NCBI GenBank assembly: GCA_003260075.1
Contig: QLIY01000577.1
Span: forward strand, 15,844-79,843
Length of the DNA stretch: 64,000 nucleotides
Source: Phallusia mammillata
Lineage: Eukaryota; Chordata; Ascidiacea; Phlebobranchia; Ascidiidae
Direction: 5' to 3'
Under the pieces are notes generated by a model. It had not been told where the DNA came from and ran no database searches. It saw only the letters and a list, made by a program, of their open reading frames with translations. Shown here in pieces: positions 29,838-40,865 of this stretch (its first letter is position 1; each line of letters starts with the position of its first letter). Position numbers and translations under genes: made by a program.

Positions 29838-32800
29838 ATGACTAAAGCAGACCATAGTTGGAAACTTGTTTGGTCGTTATCGCTAATTTTTGCAGTCGTA
29901 CCCATAAGCAGAGGAATAATATCGTTCCAGCGTTGGTGAGTAGGCTATATTGTTTAAGACTAATGCAGAACGTAGTCTATTTTGTGTTTACCAAACGATT
30001 AAACGATTTTGGCGATATACCGTCAATATTCGGGGAATAATGGTATTTTGCGAATACGACATTGGATGAACCCAGGAGTCGCATTAACAATAATACCTTG
30101 TATGTATTTTATAAGCCTTATTTGTAGGTGTCACGTCAGTGAATCATCAACGTGGAAGCAATACAACGACAGTTTGTCATCTTGTGTAACGTGCGGAACA
30201 ACCACCAAACTTTTCCTAGACAGGTAAAACAAACAATATGCTGCTGTTTTCAAAATTACTAAAAACTGCCAACATTCAACATTTGAACAGGGCGACACAA
30301 GCGAACGAAAAGTGCTGTGCCGAAAAATTTTCCTCAACTTGTAATGTTTGTTCCGGTGAAACGTTTACTTGTACAAACCGTGAGTTTTTTGTAACAAGAT
30401 ACTTGTTCAGATATTGACGTGCAATGAAATTTATGCAGAAAAACAGTACTGCAGTGAACATGCTTGCAACGGTCTGAACGAATGTGGAGACGCAACTGAC
30501 GAAACAAATTCGATTTCTTATAATTGCTCAAACGTTTGTGAGTTTGGAGATTTTTACTGCGGTGTCCCAGGATCTCCACAGTGCTTTAAGCCCCCCCCCC
30601 TATATGTGTTGCTTTTTATTAGATGTGTGACGATAAAAAAAACTGCTTCGATGGATTCGATGAAACAGGTTGCCAATATTACGGAGGAGTTTGTCGTGGA
30701 TATTTGTGCAACAAGCTGTCACAATGTGTTAACACATCTCCCCCCCCCCCAGTGAACATGCTTGCAACGGTCTGAACGAATGTGGAGACGCAACTGATGA
30801 AGCAAATTCGGATTCTCAAAATTGCTCAAAACCACTCTGTGGGGAAGGACAATTTCAATGCGGTGTCCCAAAATATCCACAGTGCTTTAATACAACAAAG
30901 GTAAAGTCAGTTTTTTGTATTTCCCCTTCGTTTTCTTGTTTTTTGGAGAAAAAAATTTGTAACATGTCCACTCCTAAAACCTCTAAACCTCAAGCCCAGT
31001 TTCTTTCTGTATACTTGTAAGTTGATTCACCACAGATTATATATGTGTTGCTTTTTATTAGATGTGTGACGATAAAAAAAACTGCTTTGATGGATTCGAT
31101 GAAACAGGTTGCCAATATTACGAGGGGATTTGTCTTGGATATTTGTGCAACAAGCTACCACAATGTGTCAACACATCATCGGTATGAAACTTGAAATAAT
31201 ATATGCGGTGCTTAATATGTTTTTGAGTTTGTTCCCAACCAAACGTTTAGTCAAACCAAAGTTAAAAAAACAAAGGTTTACAAACAAAGAGAATTGCTAA
31301 CAATCGCAATCTAGAAAACTAAAAACGAAACGATTCTAAAATTGTACACCGTTAAGATTTTTTGTTATTTACCTAAATTTAGATAAAAACGCTTCTTAGA
31401 CAATATTTTTTCTGCTAGGTATGTGATGGTATAAAAGACTGTATCGACGGTACAGATGAACAAGATTGCTGCCCATCAAAAACGGTAGCACCATCTTTTT
31501 TCTGCAATGGTCGCGTTGAAAATAGTCCCACTATTGATATGACTCAAGTGTGTGATGGCACAAAACAGTGTAGCTCCGGCACAGATGAGGTAAACTGGAT
31601 ATGTAAATACAATTGAACCGAAAAACTATGAATAAAAAACAAAAACACACCCCCCCCCCTCGGTATGAAACTTGAAATAAAACGATACGATTCTAAAATA
31701 TTACACCGTAATGATTTTCTGTTACTTACCTAAATTTGGATAAAAACGCTTCGTAGACACTTTTTTTTCTGCTAGGTATGTGATGGTGTAAAAGACTGTG
31801 CCGACGGTACAGATGAACAAGATTGCTACCCACTAACAACGGTATCTTTTTTCTGTAATGGTCGCGTTAAAAATAGTCCCACTATTGACATGACTCAAGT
31901 GTGTGATGGCACAAAACATTGTAGCTCCGGCACAGATGAGGTAAACTGGACATGTAAATACAACTGAACCGAAAAACTATGAATAAAAAACAAAAACAAA
32001 TAAATTTAAATTAAAATAAAATAATTATTTACAATAAAAAAGGTCAATTGTTACCTATGGACGCCCTGGACCTCTTGGTCATCGTGTATTTGCAATGGTG
32101 TACAATCTTCTAACCCAAGCCATAGAAATCGGTCACGGATTTGTGTGTCATACACAGACATTACTGCTCACGTCAATGGTAAGCAAAAATTTAAATACAG
32201 CTAACACAACCGCCAGACAAAAAATCTTGCATATTTTGAAGGTCAATGCATCGGACTATCCATCGATTCGAGTTGTGTTTGCGACGAAACTGAACCGTTT
32301 CCAATCACGCTAATTGTCATTATCGCATTGGTTTCTCTCATCGTGGTAGTTGGTTTCTTATGTATTGTGTATCTGTGTTGGAACAGTAACAAAAAGCAAA
32401 AAGCTAAACGCAGTGATAATAACGAAAATCTCCAAACTTTGCCAACAACCCAGACTGGTACACGACCCCAACCTTCACCAGCTGTCGCCAGTACACGCCG
32501 ACCTAACAGTGCCCTGTCCACACAACACAGTGTATTTAATAAATCTCCAGCATTGTCCAACTACAGTCAACGTTCACAAGCGACTGCAGCGTCTATTAGA
32601 GTTGGGCCGATGCAAGATGATGCAGTAACACCCAGAGCAAGTCCGTATTTTGCTCCTCCTTTACCTGCCAGACCAAAATCTTTGTTTGACGATGGATATG
32701 CAAGCATTAAAGAAGTGAACTCACAGGAAATTGACCCATACGCGCAAACTAAACACGTCAAAGTAAATTCGCAACGTCCAGACTCAAAAATGAGTACAAT

Positions 32801-33253
32801 GCGAAGAACTGATTCTTTGGATTCATTTTTAAACAACGCTGATGGCCATTCTCGTCCTGGACCAGAACGACAGCGCCCCCCCCCCCGAACTCACAGGAAA
32901 TTGACCCATACGCGCAAACTAAACACGTCAAAGTGAATTCGCCACGTCCTGACTCAAAAATGGGTACAATGCGAAGAACTGATTCTTGGGATTCGTTTTT
33001 AAACAACGCTGATGGCCATTCTCGTACTGGACAAGAACGACAACGAACGATATCCCGATTTCCACTGGAGGAACTCGGACGAGCACCGACGGCACCCGGT
33101 TTTAAGCGATCCAGAAGCATGGAAGCACTTGATGGTGATGGTTATCTTGTCCCAACGATGTCGCAAAAAAATCGGATGGAAAGAAAGGGTACGTGGTATA
33201 GAACTACGACTTTGTTAACTATTTAGCAAATGGCTTGTAAAATTGGACCAAGC

Positions 33254-33345
<92 letters not shown>

Positions 33346-34397
33346 GCGTTGGCAAATTTAGGGATCTTAGATGGGTCATGACGTCAAAAAATTAGATAAA
33401 GAGGTAAGCGCAAAGTAAGTTAGTGTGAGCGCACCTGATAAGCTTATTTCATCCCAAGAAAAAAAGTAAAGTGATACTGCCCCAAAAAGTTAAATATGTA
33501 AAACCATTCCTTAATAAATGTAAAGGAGCCAGAACGGTAATAGGGCAGAAAGAAACGGTAATAGAACGGTAATAGGGCAGAAATCCTCTTCATCGTAGAT
33601 TACGCGTTAGGGACATTAGGCGTTACATTTCAACGTAGAATTATAGTCGTTATCACCATTAAATCAACAAATAGAAATCTTACAATAATAACATCCTACT
33701 TCACAGAAAACTACACAAGAATGTCATCACCCGAAAAGGGGGCGCCCTTTAGGACCACATCAGCCCCCCCCCCATAGTCGTTATCACCATTAAAACAACA
33801 AATAGAAATCTTACAATAATAACATCCTTCTTCACAGAAAACTACACAAGAATGTCGTCACCCGAAAAGGGGGCGCCCTTTAGGACCACATCAACGAGAC
33901 CAACGGGATACGCCAAAATAGTAAAGAAGAGGCAGAACCGGGATGGGCTTTCCACTCGCCGAAGAAAGAGTTTGAAAAAGGCAACAAGTTTCAGCCACAA
34001 CGTCAACAAATTTCCACATTCTGGAGAAATTTCTCCTTCACATTCCGAAACCTATGCAAACATGCTCAAAAATCACAGCGAGTTTTTTGGGCCAGGTGAT
34101 GCAAAACAAAAACTGATGACGTACATTAACGAATTGGCTCCTCCCCTTGCCAGTCCGCCAATAATATCGCCACCTGCCTTCAACCCTCCAAAACTCGAGG
34201 TTACAGCTTACTCTCCTGAGCGATCAACACAAAATAATGTCTCAAGTGGCGCAGGGTCGACTGAAGACAAACTTGATGTTGATCTTTCACATGGATCTCA
34301 ATATGATTCGCTGTTTGCACCGAATAACTCACACAAACAAGGCGGACCACAGGAAGATTACGGAAAACTCGAAAAGGAAGAAATCGATTTGACCTGA
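29838..34397 (+). CDS. Single-pass receptor with LDLa modules, a TSP1 repeat and tyrosine-motif tail
   Basis: Exons: 29838-29935 (signal peptide, WSLSLIFAVVPISRG), 30128-30223, 30291-30379, about 30439-30900 (broken by filler), 31062-31181, 31419-31589 (second version 31776-31940), 32043-32178, 32242-33188 (broken by filler), 33838-34397. The ectodomain has several LDL-receptor class A motifs (NGLNECGDATDE, DKKNCFDGFDETGC, CDGIKDCIDGTDEQDC) and one thrombospondin type-1-like repeat (WTPWTSWSSC, RNRSRIC). One membrane helix follows (IVIIALVSLIVVVGFLCIVY) and then a tail of over 300 residues, rich in Ser, Pro and Arg, with Tyr motifs YASI, YAKI, YANM, YDSL and YGKL. Within exons 4 and 8 the frame breaks exactly at C runs and is intact if one copy is used. 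I recognise the modules but not an orthologue; adhesion, endocytic or immune recognition are all possible. AATAAA at 34575. Confidence 0.8.
30452..30900. repeat. Two versions of an LDLa exon and part of the next, split by C10 and C11
   Basis: Order seen: exon 4 version A (to 30590), C10 (30591-30600), end of intron plus exon 5 version A (30601-30739), C run (30740-30750), exon 4 version B (to 30900), then a normal intron and exon 5 version B (31062-31181). Version A lacks the intron and has no donor. The A and B versions of exon 4 match for about 60 bases and then diverge strongly, including a one-codon length difference. Confidence 0.8.
31171..31940. repeat. Two versions of LDLa exon 6 separated by C10
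   Basis: After C10 at 31650-31659 the text jumps back to TCGGTATGAAACTTGAAAT (first at 31179) and replays a shortened intron and exon 6. The first exon is 31419-31589 (171 bases), the second 31776-31940 (165 bases, two codons fewer), both in frame with flanking AG and GT. Only one is likely present per haplotype. Confidence 0.75.
32716..33045. repeat. Duplicated coding segment of the receptor tail joined by C11
   Basis: GAACTCACAGGAAATTGACC occurs at 32717 and 32887 with C11 between (32876-32886). The first copy runs out of frame through the Cs and stops at 32936; the second re-enters the right frame and continues to 33188. The copies differ mostly at amino-acid-changing sites (SQRPDSKMSTM against SPRPDSKMGTM). 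Confidence 0.85.
33256..33343. other. 88-base C run, probable gap filler
   Basis: Lies in the last intron of the LDLa receptor. The six bases AAGCGT stand immediately on both sides, as a tiny overlap of the two contig ends would give. Confidence 0.75.
33644..33893. repeat. Duplication over the last receptor exon boundary joined by C10
   Basis: TAGTCGTTATCACCATTAAA is at about 33645 and 33776 with C10 at 33764-33773. Each copy carries the acceptor and the first codons of the last exon; the first copy is cut off inside the exon, so only the second (33838) is usable. Confidence 0.82.
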
Positions 34398-35788
34398 AGT
34401 AGGAACACTCTATAAATGATGAAAACTCGAAATTAACTAAATGAGAACTTAGTTGGTTAAAATAAATTTTTACTTCTGAATTTTTCGACGCAGCCTATTT
34501 TTTTTATGTACGTTTTTGTATCTTGTTTTATATGCTCATATTCGCTAAGTTTTCGCCCTTTTTTACCGCATTTCAATAAAGTGACTGAAAAATTCAGAAT
34601 GCATATGTTCCGTTTAATCTTGTTTGCGTCAGTGTCAATTACGCATTAAAATGTTATCCAGTGACCGAAACAATGTAAAAACTATACAAACAATTTGGAA
34701 ACATGTAAGCAGGTGACAACAAACATGACACAGTCGAAATATAACTCCACACGTGTTAAATGTTTCACAAAACCAAAGGAAGATATGCATCAAAACAATA
34801 TTACGTTTGTCTTTGTTGCAGTATTAATGTCAACATGAGAAAAAATCGAAAGAAAAGTGCTGATGAAACAATGAAAAGCGAGTTACTCGTTCTTTTGCCA
34901 ATGATAATTTTGTTTCTAAATTATATTTTTTGCAGGAAAGTGCAATTTTATTGCCACCAAATTAAAAGTTCACTTCAATATTTCATGACGAGATAAAACG
35001 TGGTTGCGTAATGCAGTCCAGAGGACTAACTTACAAGTTACATATATGTAATATATCCAACGTAAAATCTGGTTGAACTTAAAAACGAAACATTTGGCAC
35101 AGCTAAAATTTCAAAAAACAAACAAATTGATTTTACATTGTAGGAAGTAAGTCCGCGGTCAATTCAACTCATATCCGCTGATTTTAGCAAACTCTTCCGG
35201 TAAAGTCCCCTTAGACCAGTGATTTTCAACCTAAAATAGTTCGTGAACCCCTTTAAAGTAACCCTCAAAGCCAGTGCCTTCCTGTTCATCCATTAGAAAT
35301 GTGGGAATCTGTTCAACATAGGGAAAGAAGGGTGAGTCACTGGCTCGCTTAGGTCTTTAGAATGCATTTTTGACCATTTGAAGGTGAAGTTTGCACGCGC
35401 GTCTAGCTCTTGTTTATTGGTGTGTGTCACTGGTGAGCGCCCATACACTTACGCCAAATGAAAACTACTACGTCTGCCCTTAAGGTGGCATAAGGACCTG
35501 GATGAGAAACGCTGGAAAAAAGCTGCCATTTACAACGATCATAAATGTCTGAAATTAAATGCTACTTTAAGTCATCTTCAATTATGCACAAAGTACTAAA
35601 CGTTTTGTTCCATGACCCATGTCCTGAGGGCGAATTGTAAATTATTAATGTGAACTTAGGGGAATCACAAGCAATGTTAATTTTTCTGCATTTCATTAAG
35701 TTAACACTGCATTACTTAACATTCGGCACCATAAATACAGCTCTGTGATTGACCTAATAACAAGACCCCAACAGGAAAATGCGTAAGT
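34398..35788. other. Convergent 3' intergenic region with a possible hAT remnant
   Basis: The receptor (+) and TOPORS (-) genes converge here. Near 35217 an end CAGTGATTTTCAACC and near 35514 an end that reverses to CAGCGTTTCTCATCC look like hAT termini, but the adjacent 8 bases (CCTTAGAC and GAAAAAAG) do not match, so insertion as one unit is unproven. No gene seen. Confidence 0.45.
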
Positions 35789-38700
35789 TCACAAAATTCC
35801 GCGCGAGTGTTTCCTGGATCGACGTCGAACTTTTTGTGGACGCCGTCTGTGGTGGGAATGACTCTCATCACTGCTGCTGCAAATGTCGCTGCTTGAAGTA
35901 TTGTGGTGTGAAAAATGATGCTGACTTCGCTTTAATGATCGGCGTCTGGACTTGAACGGATCGTGTGAGGAATATTTTGGCACTTTAACTTTGCACAACT
36001 TTCCATTTGATGCCCCAGAAGGTTCTATAAGTGAATTAAAAGTGTACAAAACTATTCGTTTACAAAAGAGAAAAAATACATTAAAAGGGATTAAAAGTTA
36101 AAATTTATCCCAAAATATCAAACTTACTTGTGCAGCATTTTTTTTTTATAAATTGTGGGTTTAGACTTTAGACGGCATAATTTCAGTTTAAATTTAATTT
36201 CACATATGTGATATGCGTTCGCTTTAACTAGCTTTTAAAGCACTTAAAAGTCGATATATCAATTAATTTCAGTCTGATTGCCTTGTAACACTTGTTCACA
36301 CGGATGAAGTAGAAGTCCCCCCCCCCTTCACATATGTGATATGCATTCGCTTTAACGAGCTTTTAAAGCACTTAAAAGTCGATATATCCATTAATTTCAG
36401 CCTGATTGCCCTGCAACACTTGTTCACACGGATGAAGTAGAAGCTCGTTTTCCAATTTGTACCAAAGCTACCAAAATTAGTACCAGCATAAAGCTAAAAC
36501 TCGTTACAAAATATCCGTACAACTTACGTTCAACAGGTACAATGACGCTTTTAACTGTTGGTTCGAACTCAGAACTCGTTGATTCACATGAACTTGACAC
36601 TGTACTTCTATAAACACAAAAGGTATGTATAAAAATACACCAGTTCATTAGGCATTGCACCCAACAAATATATTTTCGGGTAGGTGTCAACAGAGAATTG
36701 CAAATTGGACTTCACACAACCCTAAGTTTCGTGTTTTTTTTACTTTTTAAATTTATTAAACATTCATAATCTTGTATGTTTGATTTTACATTTGTTGAAT
36801 ATGTTAGGTTAAGGAACTCTTTGTATATGTAGTCTTTCAGAAAAAATAAAAATAAAGTGACTATGTTAATTTTAAATAAACAACAATGATCAAAAGGTAG
36901 CAAATCAATACAAAAAGTGAGAAGTGACTTCTGGTAACTGGCCACCTGTATCACACATAAATGTCACCCCCCCCCCTTGTTGAATATGTTAGGTTAAGGA
37001 ACTCTTTGTATATGTAGTCTTTCAAAAAAAATAAAGTGACTATGTTTATTTTAAATAATCAACAGTGATCAAAATCCCCCCCCCCAATATCGAAAAAATA
37101 TAATCACAAATTTTAAATATTTTTGAAAACAGACTTAAACCAGTAAGTGATTTTATGAACAACAAAAACACTATAATATACTTACTGATGAGGTAGTGAT
37201 GTTGTGGGATTGGATAATCCACTAGGTCCTGGTTCATCTTCATCATTGGAACTTATAGTAACATATGCATCTGGTGTACGTTGGCTGGGTGGTTTTTCAT
37301 AACTGCAAAGAAAACCAAATTCAAGTCATGCCAGTGAACTCAATTATGCCCCCCCCCCAATATCGAAAAAATATAATCACAAATTTTAAATATTTTTGAA
37401 AACAGAATTAAACCAGTAAGTGATTTTATGAACAACACAAACACTATGATATACTTACTGATGAGGTAGTGATGTTGTGGGATTGGATAAACCACTGGGT
37501 CCTGGTTCATCTTCATCATTGGAACTTATGGTAACATATGCATCTGGTGTACGCTGGCTGGGTGGTTTTTCATAACTGCAAAGACAACCAAATTCAAGTC
37601 AATCAAAACTTTCATGTGGTAAATTAAAATTATGCCAGAACCGTGTGTTTTTAAAGCATTGATAAAAACGGCAAGTGTTTTGTATAGTGATGCACCGCAC
37701 GAGCCTAAAAAGATTCGGGCCGAAACCGAATATTCGGACATAAGGCCGAATAATTTCGACCGAATTAGGTCGAACCTAAAATCCCCTATCATATGGATGT
37801 TTTCAACTGAACCATGTCAGTGAACTCAATTATGACACTTCGAAGTCACTTTCACAATGCGTACGTTGTGATATTTTGCAGACAACGTGGCTCGTATTTT
37901 ATACAACAACTAGAAAGGTGGCTTAGCACATATTGCACCCCCCCCCCACACTCCGAAGTCACTTTCACAATGCGTACGTTTTTGTAAACTTGTGATATTT
38001 TGCAGGCAACGTGGCTCCGATTTTATAAGTACAACAATTAGTTACATTCGGATGTTTCGTATTGACGAAAATGAAAGTTTAGGCATCAATTTTGTATCGC
38101 CGGCGAAATAAACTCAACTCGACTCAATTCTATCCCCCCCCCCCTCAATTCTATGCAATCAAAAGGTTCGGCTTCGGCCGAATTTTCAAAAATATCGAGC
38201 CGTAACCGAAATATTGGAAAACAGCGTATTCGGACGAAATGTTTCGGTCAACTGAAATTTCGGTGCATTACTAGTTTTATATGGGATGGCTGAACATAAT
38301 AGTATTGTAATGCTTCGAAGTAAGCTGCAGACATGCAGTTTGTTTTGACCTACAAGGTCTCATCAATGCTGCAGTTTACTTATTAGTTATAGGCTTGATG
38401 CTTTTAAATACATATAACGATACTAAGTCAACATCTCTTTGGTTCCCAAGCAGTTGTTTGGGCATTGTGCACCAGTTTCCTCTGTGGTTTATTTCCAGTT
38501 GTGGCATCAAACAGAAGTGGTAAGGCATTTGGCATTTTCAGCCTGTTCCCAACAAACTGGAGTGCTGTTGGATGGCTTTACTAGCCAATGCAACCCATGT
38601 CTTGTCACCAGCTTCGCTAATGAGACTTTGTAGGTCTGCAGCTTTCATTTATTGGCTTGATGCTTTCATAATGCTTCAAAATCAGGCCACTAGGTGCACT

Positions 38701-40772
38701 GATTTATTGATTGGCAAAAAAACGTATGTACACATAATTTGCTTTTCTTTTGAACAAAAACATAATTGAATAAATTTATGAAAGATACACAATGTTCTTT
38801 TGTGACTTCTTTCACTTATCAATTGATGAAAATTATATTTACCCCCCCCCCCCATAATTTTTGTAGGGCCTTATATAACATACATATAGGCTATGTCCTT
38901 ACCACTTCCCCCCCCCCCCCACTAGGTGCACTGATTTATTGATTGGCAAAAAAACGTATGTACACACAATTGGCTTTTCTTTTGAACAAAAACATAATTG
39001 AATAAATTTATGGACATCTTAACTTGATTTTATTGATGAAACATCACAATGTTCTTTTGTGACTTCTTTCACTTGCCAATTGATAAAAATTATATTTCTC
39101 AAGGTCTTAGCAGGCTAAATGAGAAGCCCTCTTCGGACATAGGTGGCCTATGCATGCATTTAAACGACACTGAATCTCTACCATGCACTTTGAAAGTCAA
39201 CAACAACTTTAAAACCAGTTTAGCATGTTTTTTTTTATTTGGGCATGCATGTCTTGGTGCCCTTTCACAATGCCTAAGAGATCTTAAATGACTCAATTGT
39301 TTTAAATAAACCAGGGGTGCAAAACTTTTTCCGGAGTTTGGTAGCGCGCCATAATTTTTGTAGGGCCTTATATAACATACATATAGGCTATGTCCTACAT
39401 ACATATACATACATATAGGCTATATTAACAATATTGTTAGGTTGTGTGCTGGCTGTATATTTAGCATTGTTTGCACACAAATATTAAAGGTTAAATCAAC
39501 TCACAGCCACCAGCACATATATTTAAATGTAAATTTTTCCGGTAGGACCAGTTCATCTTGAAGGCCGCACGTTTTGCACCCCTGTGCTTGCATGGCATCA
39601 GGGCAAAGCAACCTGTTGGCAAAAGTTTTTTTTCCAGAAATTTCAAACGAATTCCGTGGGTTCGAATCCCACAGTGCCTTGCTATGTGGGAATGTTTGCT
39701 GATCGACTGAATCGGTATGCTGCCTTCAACATGCCTGCCATAAACTATTACACACCAAAGCGTTAGCGTAGACAAAAATTTTCTCTATACACAAGTTCAT
39801 TGCGAGTCTGTGTTTTCCGACGCACCATACGAGGATTGGAAAAAATGACTTTAGCTTGTTTGTTGTGGTGTACGCGTTGAGTTCTGTTAACTTAGCATTT
39901 ACTGAAAAAACACAAGTGTAAGTTAAACAAACGTATAAACGGACAGGCGAACCATTGTAGCTTGATACGGGAAAGGTACTTTTCACAGGTTGCCGAAAAA
40001 TTGCGCTGTGGGCCACGAATCCGTAAGATATGTATGTGCGGCGTGTGTAACGTTTTGTTGAGTGGATGCGCGTTGCAAATCATTTTAAAAACACGTGACC
40101 GATTGCACCATCCCCACGGCGCTTAGCATGAGTGACGTCACATGAGGTGTGGGAATGGATTTTATTCTGAGAGAGTAAATATTCTCGGTTATGAAAGAGA
40201 GTATATCGCGCTTATAAAAGAAAGGAAGTAAGTCACTTCTAATTACGACGGTCACTGTTAAGCTATGTCAATTGATGATTGCAGAATCAGCACTTTGTGC
40301 AGCAGTTTGCATAGCATCGCGACAGTGCCTGCAAAGCGTGGCAAATTTAAAAGTTACGACCAACCTATTGTGGTAGCGGGCTGATCCACGCGTGTTTTTA
40401 TGGAAAAGGCAATATTGGTTGATCGTTGTCGGAAACTTATTTTTTCTCAAGTGGAGCCATTTCAGTGTTTTAACACTATCTGAGTAAATTAGTTCAAAAA
40501 ATATATACCACCTCCAATTCCCCCCCCCCAGGTGTGGGAATGGATTTTATTCTGAGAGAGTAAATATTCTCGGTTATGAAAGAGAGTATATCGCGCTTAT
40601 AAAAGAAAGGAAGTAAGTCACTTCTAATTACGACGGTCACTGTTAAGCTATGTCAATTGATGATTGCAGAATCAGCACTTTGTGCAGCAGTTTGCATAGC
40701 ATCGCGACAGTGCCTGCAAAGCGTGGCAAATTTAAAAGTTACGACCAACCTATTGTGGTAGCGGGCTGATCC

Positions 40773-40865
<93 letters not shown>

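Noticed and set aside
36424..36690. Membrane-helix-like frame near TOPORS (FVTSFSFMLVLILVALVQIG)
   Set aside because: It is intron read-through past the donor at 36527; the spliced protein joins the RS-rich last exon in phase without it.
37186..37302. Second copy of a TOPORS exon as tandem or mutually exclusive exon
   Set aside because: Both copies sit in a filler-joined duplication with nearly silent differences, so it is more likely one exon sampled twice.
39595..39680. tRNA gene suggested by GGGTTCGAATCCCAC
   Set aside because: The T-arm is perfect but no acceptor stem or clear D-arm pairs upstream, and it lies inside a hAT element.
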